Shown here in pieces: positions 26,098 to 33,776 of a DNA stretch of 64,000 nt. The notes under the pieces are model-generated. The model did not search any database. It saw only the letters and a program-made list of their open reading frames with translations, and was not told where the DNA came from. A program made the translations under genes and the position numbers. Where the stretch lies: NCBI RefSeq assembly GCF_014764405.1, contig NZ_CP061725.1, positions 6,386,001-6,450,000 on the forward strand, in the 5' to 3' direction. Each line of letters starts with the position of its first letter. The first letter of the stretch is position 1. This DNA is from Micromonospora craniellae. Its GTDB lineage: Bacteria; Actinomycetota; Actinomycetes; Mycobacteriales; Micromonosporaceae.

Positions 26098-26164
26098 GAT
26101 CATGGAGTTGTGGTACCACGGACGCCGCACCTCGCGGCCTTCCGGGCACCACAACTCCATGATC
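26098..26164. repeat. Long palindromic element with 17-bp arms
   Basis: GATCATGGAGTTGTGGT (26098-26114) is matched exactly in reverse complement at 26148-26164, with a 33-nt middle. The left side also contains the small palindrome TGGTACCA. It lies just after the protease stop and before the Trm11-like start, so it could end protease transcription. Its low GC and perfect arms look like a dispersed REP/MITE-like element rather than a simple terminator; there is no U-tract. Confidence 0.75.
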
Positions 26165-26174
26165 ACGGGACTCG

Positions 26175-26972
26175 TCAGACGGGGAGGCCGCCGACCTGGG
26201 TGTTGATCCAGGAGCGGATGGAGGGGAGGTCACCGTAGATGGAGGGGGCAGTGGCGCAGGTGGAACTGTTGTTGCCGGCCCGGCTGGTCGCGCCGATCAC
26301 CTGCCACACGCCGTTGACCCGGCGCACCTGCGGGCCACCCGAGTCGCCGTAGCAGGCGCCGGCGTTGCCGTTGGTGTTGTTGGTGCAGATCTCGTACGGA
26401 CCGTTGATGCCGCTGCACCGGCTGTCGGCCACGATCGAGGTGTCCAACTCGTTCGCCACCACTGGCGCGGGGCCGCAGCCACGGGGTGCGCAGGTCTGGC
26501 CCCAGCCGATGATGCGGGTGGCGGTGCCGACGGCGCCGGAGGTGGTCGGGATCCGGGCCGGTGCGTAGCTGACCGAGCTGGCGAGCTGGAACAGCTTGAC
26601 GTCGATGGTGGGGTGGTTGACGGCCCGGCTCACGCCGACCACGACGCCACCGCTGCTGCGGTTGACGCTGCCCACCCGCACCGACGACGGGGTCGGGCAG
26701 TGCTTGGCGGTGACCACCCAGTTGGCCTTGATCAGGGTGGCGGTGCAGCCGGAGGTGTAGACCAGCCACGGGTAGTTCTCGGTGGCCGGCCGACCACCGA
26801 CCACGAAGGTGCCGAAGTCCGTGTCCTCGGTCCGGAGTTCGCCGGCCGGGCCGGCGTCGTGGTCGGCGGGTCGGGCGGCGGAGGCACCGGCGGTGGCCAC
26901 CTGCACACCGGTCGCCGCCAGCACCGCCGCCAGCGCGACGGTGGCCGCACGCAGCAGTTGTCGTCGGATCAT
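26175..26972 (-). CDS. Secreted trypsin-like serine protease (S1)
   Basis: The 265-residue precursor has a Sec signal peptide (RRQLLRAATVALAAVLAAT, cleavage near ASA), a short propeptide, then an S1 domain starting FVVGGRPATENYPWLVYT. The catalytic triad is His in WVVTAKHC, Asp in TIDVKLFQLA and Ser in CYGDSGGPQV. Paired cysteines suggest three to four disulfides. ATG 26972 has AGGGGAG upstream. Extracellular proteolysis is the expected role. Confidence 0.92.
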   Translation of the reverse strand: MIRRQLLRAATVALAAVLAATGVQVATAGASAARPADHDAGPAGELRTEDTDFGTFVVGGRPATENYPWLVYTSGCTATLIKANWVVTAKHCPTPSSVRVGSVNRSSGGVVVGVSRAVNHPTIDVKLFQLASSVSYAPARIPTTSGAVGTATRIIGWGQTCAPRGCGPAPVVANELDTSIVADSRCSGINGPYEICTNNTNGNAGACYGDSGGPQVRRVNGVWQVIGATSRAGNNSSTCATAPSIYGDLPSIRSWINTQVGGLPV

Positions 26973-27200
26973 CAGGCACTCCCCTGCGGACTGCGCGGCG
27001 CGCCGATACGCCGCAATCGATACTCGTGAATGCTAGTGGCCATCCACCGTGCGATGTCATCACGAAAGCGTCATACCGCCCGAGAGCTGTTACTCGGGTG
27101 TTACGTAAGAGCGAAGGCGCGGTGGCACATCGTCACGACCGTGGACGCGAGGTCACGCCCGCGCCCCATGCGGTGCCGGGTGGACGGAGAGGAGACGACG
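26973..27200. other. Intergenic region upstream of the protease
   Basis: No gene is supported in these 228 bp. The longer frame starting at 27030 on the plus strand lacks a ribosome-binding site. The protease promoter should lie here; no clear operator is seen. Confidence 0.3.
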
Positions 27201-27272
27201 ATGAGGATCAGAAGGACCCTGGCCACACTGGTCCGCACCGCCTGGCGCGGGTGCCTGGCCGCGACCCGGTGA
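27201..27272 (+). CDS. 23-residue basic peptide ORF
   Basis: ATG 27201 follows GAGAGGAG at ideal distance and encodes a short arginine-rich, amphipathic peptide beginning MRIRRTLATLVRTAWRG. TGA 27270 is 4 bp from the convergent stop of the response regulator. The strong ribosome-binding site is the main support; no family is known to me. Confidence 0.4.
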   Translation: MRIRRTLATLVRTAWRGCLAATR

Positions 27273-27276
27273 CCTC

Positions 27277-27921
27277 TCAGTCGAGGATGCCCTCGTGCAG
27301 GGCGCGCAGCACCGCGTTCGTCCGGTCCCGCGCGCCGAGCTTGGTGAGGATGGTGGAGATGTGGTTCTTCACGGTCCCCTCCGCCAGGAACAGCACCTCG
27401 GCGATCTCCCGGTTGCTGTAGCCCTGTGCGACGAGCCGCAGCACCTCCTGCTCGCGTTCGGTGAGGCCGGGCACGTGCCCCCCGGGCGGCCCGACCGGTG
27501 ACGGCCCGGAGCGGATCGCCCGCAGCATCCGGTCGGTGATCGACGGGGCGATCAGCGTCCCGCCGTCGGCGAGCGTCCGAATGGCCCGGGTGAGCTGGTC
27601 CAGCGTCACGTCCTTGAGCAGATAGCCGCGGGCGCCCGCGCGGAGAGCCGCCAGCACCAGTTCGTCGTCGTCGAACGTGGTCAGCACCAGCACCGGGATA
27701 TCGACGTCGGCGGCGCGGAGCCGTTCGAGCGTCCAGATGCCGTCGAAGCGGGGCATCCGCAGGTCGAGCAGGATCACGTCCGGCGTGGTCTCGGCGACGA
27801 CCGCCAGCGCGGCCCGACCGTCGTCGGCCTCGCCGACCACGTCGATGTCGGCGACCTCCAGCAGCCCCCGGATGCCCTGCCGGATGAGCGTCTGGTCGTC
27901 GACGACCACCACCCGGGTCAT
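27277..27921 (-). CDS. NarL/FixJ-family response regulator (LnrK-like)
   Basis: The 214-residue regulator has a receiver domain with acidic pocket VVDDQTL, phospho-acceptor Asp in VILLDLRMP (about residue 54), and Lys in YLLKDV, plus a C-terminal LuxR-type HTH (LTEREQEVLRLVAQGYSNREIA). Its ATG overlaps the kinase stop (ATGA). Together with the kinase and the divergent ABC transporter it resembles the LnrJK-LnrLMN lipopeptide/polyene resistance arrangement. Confidence 0.92.
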   Translation of the reverse strand: MTRVVVVDDQTLIRQGIRGLLEVADIDVVGEADDGRAALAVVAETTPDVILLDLRMPRFDGIWTLERLRAADVDIPVLVLTTFDDDELVLAALRAGARGYLLKDVTLDQLTRAIRTLADGGTLIAPSITDRMLRAIRSGPSPVGPPGGHVPGLTEREQEVLRLVAQGYSNREIAEVLFLAEGTVKNHISTILTKLGARDRTNAVLRALHEGILD

Positions 27922-29021
27922 GCGGCCGGCACCCGTGCGGTCACCCGGAACCCGGTCCGCCCGTCGACGGCCAGGTCGCCACCGAGTGCCTGGAAGCGTT
28001 CGCGCAGCCCCCGTAGTCCGTTGCCGAGCACCAGGTTCGGCGCACCGCGTCCGTCGTCGCGGGCCTCCAGCACGGTGCCGCGGGTGTCGGCGGTCACCGA
28101 GATCCACAACTCCCGCGCCCCGGCGTGCCGGATGGTGTTCGTGACGATCTCCTGGGTGGCCCGCACGAACGCCGCGCTCTCCTCCTCGTCCACCCGTACG
28201 GCCGGCGAGACGTCCACCGACACGTCGAGTCCCGGCAGGTCGCGCGCCATCCGCCGTAACGCTCGCTCCAGGTCGGGCGGCTCGGTGCGCAGCCGCCCGA
28301 CCGTGGTGCGTACGTCGCCGAGCAGCTCGCGGGCGACCCGGTTGGCCCGCTCCACGTGGGTACGCGACGCCTCGCCGTCGAGGTGCCGGGCCGTCTCCAG
28401 CTCCAGCGTCAGGACGGTCAACTGGTGACCGATCTGGTCGTGCAGCTCCCGCGAGATCCGCAGGCGTTCGGCCGTCCGGGCGGACTCGGACAGCAGCACG
28501 CTCGCGGCCTGCAACTCCACGTGCGCCTCGGCCAACTCGCGGCGCATCCGCTGCTCACGCACCAGGGTGGTCGAACTGAGCATGCTGGCCAACTGGATGA
28601 GCAGGTAGAAGCCGATCACCACGACGGCCTCCGGCGACCGGAACGCGGCCGCCGGCAGACTCACGGCGATCACCACGGTGTTGAGGGCGACGATGGCCAG
28701 CCCCACCCGCAGTGGCACCAGGTACACGCTTACCGCTGCGGTGAACACCAGCAGCACCGGCAGCAGCCCCGCGTTCGGCAACGCGAGAACCACCGCCCAG
28801 GACGCCAGCACGGCCACGGCGAACGCCCTGTTACACAGCGGACCGGCCCGCTCGACGGCGACAGCGGTGAGCAGCGCGGCGAGGTGGAGGACGAACAGCG
28901 CGATCCACAGGAGCCGGGGGACATCGGTGTCGACGGCCCCGAACAGGACGGGCGCAGCGACGGCGATCGCCACCACGAGCAGGGCGATGGCGGACCACTC
29001 CTCCGTTCCGACGCGTCGCAC
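27918..29021 (-). CDS. Sensor histidine kinase (HisKA_3)
   Basis: The 367-residue kinase has five to six N-terminal membrane helices with very short loops, a coiled-coil linker, the HisKA_3 box RISRELHDQIGHQLTVL with the phospho-accepting His (about residue 205), and an HATPase domain with EIVTNTIRHAGA and DDGRGAP. The lack of an extracytoplasmic sensor domain is typical of intramembrane-sensing kinases paired with ABC exporters. GTG 29021 start; the Shine-Dalgarno is poor. Confidence 0.9.
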   Translation of the reverse strand: MRRVGTEEWSAIALLVVAIAVAAPVLFGAVDTDVPRLLWIALFVLHLAALLTAVAVERAGPLCNRAFAVAVLASWAVVLALPNAGLLPVLLVFTAAVSVYLVPLRVGLAIVALNTVVIAVSLPAAAFRSPEAVVVIGFYLLIQLASMLSSTTLVREQRMRRELAEAHVELQAASVLLSESARTAERLRISRELHDQIGHQLTVLTLELETARHLDGEASRTHVERANRVARELLGDVRTTVGRLRTEPPDLERALRRMARDLPGLDVSVDVSPAVRVDEEESAAFVRATQEIVTNTIRHAGARELWISVTADTRGTVLEARDDGRGAPNLVLGNGLRGLRERFQALGGDLAVDGRTGFRVTARVPAA

Positions 29022-29064
29022 GCTCCCACTCTAGGTCGGCCCGCGCCGGGCGTACCCGTGCCGA

Positions 29065-29089
29065 AAGTCATGCCCCCAGGAGGTGACTT
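29065..29089. promoter_or_regulatory. Candidate response-regulator operator
   Basis: AAGTCA (29065-29070) and TGACTT (29084-29089) form a perfect inverted repeat with 13 bp between arms. It lies 43 bp upstream of the ABC ATPase ATG and in the divergent promoter region of the kinase, where the regulator would be expected to bind. Confidence 0.45.
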
Positions 29090-29131
29090 CTGGGACAGGT
29101 GACCAGGCCGGGGCGTCCGTAGCGTCGAGGC

Positions 29132-29875
29132 ATGACCAATGCCGAACCGGCGATCCTCGCCGAGAACCTCGCCAAGAGTTACGGATCGACCCGGGCGGTG
29201 GCCGATGTGAGCCTCCGGGTCGACGTCGGGGAGGCGGTCGGCGTCCTCGGCACCAACGGCGCCGGGAAGACCACGGCGGTCGAGATGATCGCCGGGCTAC
29301 GCGTACCCGAACGGGGGCGGGTACGCGTGCTCGGCCTCGATCCCCGGGCCGACCGGCGGCGCGTGCGGCAGGTGCTCGGTGTGCAGCTCCAGCACGCGCA
29401 CCTGCACGGCGCGCTGCGGGTCACCGAACTGGTCGACCTGTACCGCAGCTTCTATCCCGACCCTCGCCCGACCGACGAGTTGCTGGACATGGTCGACCTG
29501 GCCGGACAGCGGAAGGCGTCGTTCGACAAGCTCTCCGGCGGCCAGCAGCAGCGGCTCTCGATCGCTCTCGCGCTGGCCGGACGCCCGCGCGTGGTGATCC
29601 TCGACGAGCTGACCACCGGCCTGGACCCGAAGGCCCGCCGCCGCATGTGGGCGACGATCGAGCAGCTCCGCTCCGAGGGGGTGAGCGTGCTGCTGGTCAG
29701 CCACGCCATGGAGGAGGTGGAGCGGCTGTGTGACCGGGTCGCCGTCCTCGACGCCGGCCGCGTCATCGCGCTGGGCACCCCTGCGGGCCTGGTCGAGCAG
29801 ACCGGCACCGCCAACCTGGACGACGCGTTCGTCGCGCTCACCGGCAAGGAACTCGACCTGGAGGAAGCCGCATGA
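29132..29875 (+). CDS. ABC transporter ATP-binding protein
   Basis: The 247-residue ATPase has Walker A GTNGAGKTT, the signature LSGGQQQRL and Walker B VVILDELTTGLDP, where Leu replaces the usual Pro after the catalytic Glu. It is of the DRA/CcmA-type drug-export subfamily. Its 3' end overlaps the permease start (ATGA). It probably exports a membrane-active compound sensed by the divergent kinase. Confidence 0.92.
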   Translation: MTNAEPAILAENLAKSYGSTRAVADVSLRVDVGEAVGVLGTNGAGKTTAVEMIAGLRVPERGRVRVLGLDPRADRRRVRQVLGVQLQHAHLHGALRVTELVDLYRSFYPDPRPTDELLDMVDLAGQRKASFDKLSGGQQQRLSIALALAGRPRVVILDELTTGLDPKARRRMWATIEQLRSEGVSVLLVSHAMEEVERLCDRVAVLDAGRVIALGTPAGLVEQTGTANLDDAFVALTGKELDLEEAA

Positions 29876-30636
29876 CCACCATCGTCGCCCACCGACCGGG
29901 GATGCGCTCGCTGCTGACGTTGATCCGCTGCGAGGCGAAGATGGTCATGCGGGACACCCCCGGGCTGGTCGTCCCGCTGTGCCTTCCCCTGCTGATCATG
30001 CTGACCAGCGCCGGTTCGGCGAACGAGCAGGAAGTCTCGGGTGGGCTGACCGCGCTGGACCTGTTCGTCCTCCCGCTCGTGCTCACCATGGTCATCGCGC
30101 TCATCGGCATCATCAACATGCCGAGCTTCCTGGCCTACTACCGGCGCTCCGGCATCCTGCGCCGGCTCGGCGTGACGCCCGCCTCACCGGCCATGGTGCT
30201 GGCCGCGCAGGTGATCGTCAGCCTGCTCCAGGCGGTCGTCGGCATCGCCGCCGCCGTCGCGCTCGCCTTCCTGGTGTTCGGCGCGAACGCCCCGGTCGAC
30301 GTCGGCGCGGCGCTCGGCGTGACGGCCCTGGCGATTGCCGCCATGTACAGCGCCGGCATGATCGTCGCGGCGGTCGCGCCCACCCCGAACTCCGCCGTCG
30401 CCATCGGCCTGGTCGCGTTCTTCCTCCTCGGTGCCCTCGGCGGGATGTTCGGCGGACCGGACTCGCTGCCGGGCCCGCTCGCCGACATCGGTCGCTGGCT
30501 GCCGTTCGGCGCCACCGTCGAAGCCCTCGGCGCCGCCTGGGAGGGCACGCCGGTCGGAGTCGGTCAACTGCTCGGCCTGGGCGTGACGGTCGTGCTCGGC
30601 GCGACGATCGCGGGCCTGCTGTTCCGCTGGGAGTGA
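29872..30636 (+). CDS. ABC-2 type transporter permease
   Basis: The 254-residue protein has six hydrophobic segments typical of ABC-2 permeases, with FLAYYRRSGILRRLGVTPAS between the second and third. It is coupled to the ATPase gene by an ATGA overlap. Only one permease gene is present, so it probably works as a homodimer. Confidence 0.9.
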   Translation: MTTIVAHRPGMRSLLTLIRCEAKMVMRDTPGLVVPLCLPLLIMLTSAGSANEQEVSGGLTALDLFVLPLVLTMVIALIGIINMPSFLAYYRRSGILRRLGVTPASPAMVLAAQVIVSLLQAVVGIAAAVALAFLVFGANAPVDVGAALGVTALAIAAMYSAGMIVAAVAPTPNSAVAIGLVAFFLLGALGGMFGGPDSLPGPLADIGRWLPFGATVEALGAAWEGTPVGVGQLLGLGVTVVLGATIAGLLFRWE

Positions 30637-30673
30637 CCGGCATCGCCGCTCGCGGCGCTGCGGGCGGCTGACG

Positions 30674-31645
30674 TCACCGCCGTTTGCGGCGGGCCCTCGT
30701 CCGGGCCCGCCGCTGCGGTGGTGCCGGCGGCAGGACGAGCGTGCCGACCTCCGGCGCGGCGTCGGCCCGCACGGCCGGCGGACCGGCCGGGACACGGTCC
30801 GGCAGCCGCCGTTCCAGGTCGGTGATGATCGCCTGTACGCGGGCCAACTGCTCCCGCACCGACGGCTCGTCCTCGGCGTGACCGCCGGTCGGCCGACCGG
30901 CCCGCTGCGCGGCGACCTGCTCGTCCTGGTGCGCCTCCTGCAACGCGGTCAGCACCAGTCCGACCAGCAGATTGGTGAGCAGGTAGCAGGCGGCCACCAT
31001 GTAGGAGACGTAGTAGAGCACCGCCCACTCGGTGACGTCGCGGCCCGCCTGGAGCGTGTCGGTGATGCCGTCCAGCGACAGCAGCAGGAACAGCGTGAGC
31101 ATGGCCTGCCCGACCGTGCCGTACTCCTCCGGGTAGGCGGTGCCGAACAGCATCCATCCGAGCATCGCGTACCCGTACAGCAGCAGCGCGGTGACCAGCA
31201 GGAAACTGGCCAGACCGGGCAGGCTGCGCCGGATGCCGACCAGTATCACGCGCAGGCTCGGGAAGAGCCGGAACGCGCGCACGATCCGGGCCAGCCGCAG
31301 CAGCCGGAGCAGGGTCACGTTCTCCCGCACGCCGGGCAGCAGCGGCGCAGCCACGATCACCAGGTCGAACACGTTCCACCGGTCCCGGAAGAAGCCGCCG
31401 GGGGCCGGCGCGTGGGCCCCGAACCGTACCAGCAGTTCCAGCACGAACAGCGAGAGGCAGACGTACTCGACGGCCCGCAGCCCGGTGCCCACGGTCGCCA
31501 CGACGTGCCCGTACGTCTCCAGGCCCAACGCCACCGCGTTGACGATGACCACGGCGAAGCTGGCCAGGTTGAACCAGGGCGCACCGACGACGGCCTGGCC
31601 GCGTACGGCGAGCCGATACAACGGACCACGGACAGTGCGCGTCAT
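30674..31645 (-). CDS. Voltage-gated ion channel (BacNaV-like ion transporter)
   Basis: The 323-residue protein has six membrane helices. Helix S4 carries spaced arginines in LLRLLRLARIVRAFRLFPSL. The pore region is LFLLLSLDGITDTLQ, where bacterial sodium channels usually have a T-L-E-S-W filter; the acidic residue here is Asp and the Trp is missing. The C-terminus has a short coiled coil (VREQLARVQAIITDLERRL) and a basic tail RRARTRARRKRR. ATG 31645 has AGGAG four bases upstream. Confidence 0.85.
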   Translation of the reverse strand: MTRTVRGPLYRLAVRGQAVVGAPWFNLASFAVVIVNAVALGLETYGHVVATVGTGLRAVEYVCLSLFVLELLVRFGAHAPAPGGFFRDRWNVFDLVIVAAPLLPGVRENVTLLRLLRLARIVRAFRLFPSLRVILVGIRRSLPGLASFLLVTALLLYGYAMLGWMLFGTAYPEEYGTVGQAMLTLFLLLSLDGITDTLQAGRDVTEWAVLYYVSYMVAACYLLTNLLVGLVLTALQEAHQDEQVAAQRAGRPTGGHAEDEPSVREQLARVQAIITDLERRLPDRVPAGPPAVRADAAPEVGTLVLPPAPPQRRARTRARRKRR

Positions 31646-31680
31646 GCTACTCCTCGACCGGCTCACGACCGGACGGCAGC

Positions 31681-32115
31681 CTATGACATCCCGGGACAGG
31701 CCGGACGGCCGGACCGGCCACATAGGACGAGTGCCTGGTCACCACGGCGCGCCGCCCGGCACGGCCGCATGGCGGTGGAATCGGCCGCCATGTCCTTGCT
31801 GAACGTCCGCTTCGCCGGTGTCCGGGACATCCGCCGTCCCGCGCCGTGCGAGGCCGAGCAGTACCCCCAGTCGTTGCCCGTGCCCCGCACGATGAACGAA
31901 CCGGTGCCCATCGACCCGGGGATGATGCCCAGGTCGCCACGTCCCGCCCGGATCGCGCCCTTGCCGTGGTGCACGTCCGGCATCACCGCGACACCTTGCA
32001 CCCACGGCAAAGCACCGATGTTGCGCAACTGCCTCGCGGCCTGCGGCTCGATGCCGTACGGGTCGGTCCAGACCCGTACCGGCGCCCGCGTTCCCGCGAG
32101 CAGGCTGAATCCCAT
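31681..32115 (-). pseudogene. rtcB: rtcB (RNA ligase) with internal deletion
   Basis: The frame starts MGFSLLAGTRAPVRVWTDP and runs through the RtcB N-terminus to VAVMPDVHHGKGA, then joins directly to IRAGRGDLGIIPGSMG and NDWGYCSASHGAGRRMSR from the C-terminal part. The CGM-cysteine region and the central metal-binding histidines are gone, while the HGAGR guanylylation motif remains. The sequence after KRTFSKD no longer resembles RtcB. At 144 residues it is under half the usual length and cannot be an active ligase. Both flanks of the junction can be read as GKGA/RKGA, consistent with deletion at microhomology. Confidence 0.8.
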
Positions 32116-32244
32116 GACGTACCCCCGAAGTGTGTGGTGCTCATCGCCCGGCACGGCCCTGCCTCGGGCGACGCCGGGCAGGGGTGCGCGACCGGTGCGG
32201 TCCGGCACCGGTGCGACGAGAGGAGACCAGGTAGGTAGGACGAA

Positions 32245-32273
32245 GCCGCCCCGACCCGTGACGGGTGGGCGGC
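32245..32273. terminator. Strong GC-rich hairpin
   Basis: GCCGCCC-CG-ACCCGT, loop G, ACGGGT-GGGCGGC forms a 13-bp stem with a two-base bulge. It lies 22 bp downstream of the small minus-strand ORF and upstream of the rtcB remnant, so it probably terminates the former. Confidence 0.6.
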
Positions 32274-32294
32274 CTCGAAGAACGGGCGGGCGCG

Positions 32295-32420
32295 CTAGCT
32301 GCGGCGCTCCGATCGCCGAGGCGGGAGGCGGCGGGCGCTGGTCAGCGCCGCCGGGTCCCCGGGCCGACAGGGTTCGCCCCAGGTCGACCAACCGGCCTGC
32401 GGTCTGGCGTCTGTCGACAC
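32295..32420 (-). CDS. 41-residue small ORF with its own terminator
   Basis: GTG 32420 has GGAG six bases upstream and opens VSTDARPQAGWSTWGEPCRP, ending with a basic RRLPPRRSERRS tail. A strong hairpin follows the stop. The ribosome-binding site and terminator suggest a real small transcription unit between the mrp operon and the rtcB remnant. Function unknown. Confidence 0.4.
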   Translation of the reverse strand: MSTDARPQAGWSTWGEPCRPGDPAALTSARRLPPRRSERRS

Positions 32421-32512
32421 GGCGTACTCCTCTCGGCTCCGGTCCGATGTGACCTGATGCCGAGAAGAGTAGGGACGGCCGCCGGTGGGCCGCAAACGAT
32501 ATTGGGCGGCGC

Positions 32513-32890
32513 TCAGACGCGGGCGCCCTCGCCCTGGTCGCCGCCGACCCGGTCCAGGTGGGCGGCGAGTTCGTCGGTGAGCAGCAGATCGGTCCGGATG
32601 TCGTCGTGCGGGTACGCGGCCCGGCCGACCATGTGCGCCGCCACCGGCGCGGTGGCCAACTGGAAGACGCCGACCAGCACCAGGGTGGTGATGTCCACCC
32701 CGGTACGCAGCCGCAACGCGCAGCCGACCAGCACCAGCAGCAGCCCGAGGACCTGCGGCTTGGCCGCGGCGTGCATCCGGGTGAGCAGGTCGGGGAAGCG
32801 CACCAGCGCCACCCCGGCGGCGAGGCTGAGCAGCGCGCCGCTGATCAGGCAGACGGCGGCGACGATGTCGAGGATGGCGTCCAGACTCAT
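32513..32890 (-). CDS. mrpG: Mrp Na+/H+ antiporter subunit G
   Basis: The 125-residue protein has three membrane helices with the MnhG/MrpG signature VALVRFPDLLTRMHAAAKPQ. The longer upstream frame is spurious; ATG 32890 overlaps the mrpF stop as ATGA. It is the last gene of the antiporter operon and ends in a charged cytoplasmic tail. Confidence 0.92.
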   Translation of the reverse strand: MSLDAILDIVAAVCLISGALLSLAAGVALVRFPDLLTRMHAAAKPQVLGLLLVLVGCALRLRTGVDITTLVLVGVFQLATAPVAAHMVGRAAYPHDDIRTDLLLTDELAAHLDRVGGDQGEGARV

Positions 32891-33150
32891 TTGGTGTTTC
32901 TCCGCGCGGCGAATCGGGCGACGCTGACCGACCCCACGAAGCCGAGGACCGCGAGGACCACCAGCACCGGCAGGGCGGTGGCGTCCCGGCTGTAGGCGGC
33001 CTCGGCGGCGATCGCGGTGACGATGATGGCCAGCAGGACGTCGGTGGCCACGGCCCGGTCGAGGATCGACGGGCCCCGGATGATGCGGGCCAGGGTGAGT
33101 CCGCCCGCCACCGCGAGCAACACGGTGACGGTCACGGCGACGGCGGTCAT
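32887..33150 (-). CDS. mrpF: Mrp Na+/H+ antiporter subunit F
   Basis: The 87-residue protein has three helices and the family motif ARIIRGPSILDRAVATDVL. ATG 33150 overlaps the mrpE stop and its own stop overlaps the mrpG start, as in other mrp operons. Confidence 0.92.
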   Translation of the reverse strand: MTAVAVTVTVLLAVAGGLTLARIIRGPSILDRAVATDVLLAIIVTAIAAEAAYSRDATALPVLVVLAVLGFVGSVSVARFAARRNTK

Positions 33151-33776
33151 GTCGCTGCCCCTTCCAGGTCGGCCGGTGGGGTCGGATCGGGATTGGCGCG
33201 GACGCGGCGCAGCTCGTCGGCGGAGCCGATGGCCTCGATGATGCGGGCCTCCAGCGCCAACACGTCGCGCCGGAACCGCTCCACCCCATCCAGGCTGCCC
33301 ACGTTGATCACGTGGACGAACAGGGTGCCGGTGTCTCGGTCGGCCTCCAGGATCAGGCTCCCCGGCACCAGCGACAACGCCTCGGCGGTGAGGGTGAGGT
33401 TGAGGTCCGTGTTCACCCGGAGCGGCACCGCGATGATGGCGCTGCGCGGGACGTGGCCGGGCCGGAACGCCAGCCAGGCGATCTGGGCGGAGGCGACCAC
33501 CAGGTCGCTGAGGAAACGCACCCAGAAGCGCAGCATCCCCACCGGGTGGAGCCGACCGGCGAAGGTCACCGGCGGCAGCGGGAAGACCGCGATGAGGATC
33601 GCGGCCACCACCAGTCCGCTGATGATGTTGGCTACGGTGAAGTGGCCCCAGAGGAGCACCCATACGGCGACCAGCACGGTCACCGCGACGACACGGTTAC
33701 GCCATCGCGCCGCCCGGGTCAGTGGTGGGTTCGGCGGGTCGGTCGGCGGGGCTGGGGTCATCTGGTCGAGGCTCAC
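33147..33776 (-). CDS. mrpE: Mrp Na+/H+ antiporter subunit E
   Basis: The 209-residue protein has two N-terminal helices followed by the MnhE cytoplasmic domain (AIIAVPLRVNTDLNLTL, SLVPGSLILEADRDTGTLFV). GTG 33776 overlaps the mrpD stop. A Pro-rich N-terminus precedes the first helix. Confidence 0.92.
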   Translation of the reverse strand: MSLDQMTPAPPTDPPNPPLTRAARWRNRVVAVTVLVAVWVLLWGHFTVANIISGLVVAAILIAVFPLPPVTFAGRLHPVGMLRFWVRFLSDLVVASAQIAWLAFRPGHVPRSAIIAVPLRVNTDLNLTLTAEALSLVPGSLILEADRDTGTLFVHVINVGSLDGVERFRRDVLALEARIIEAIGSADELRRVRANPDPTPPADLEGAAT

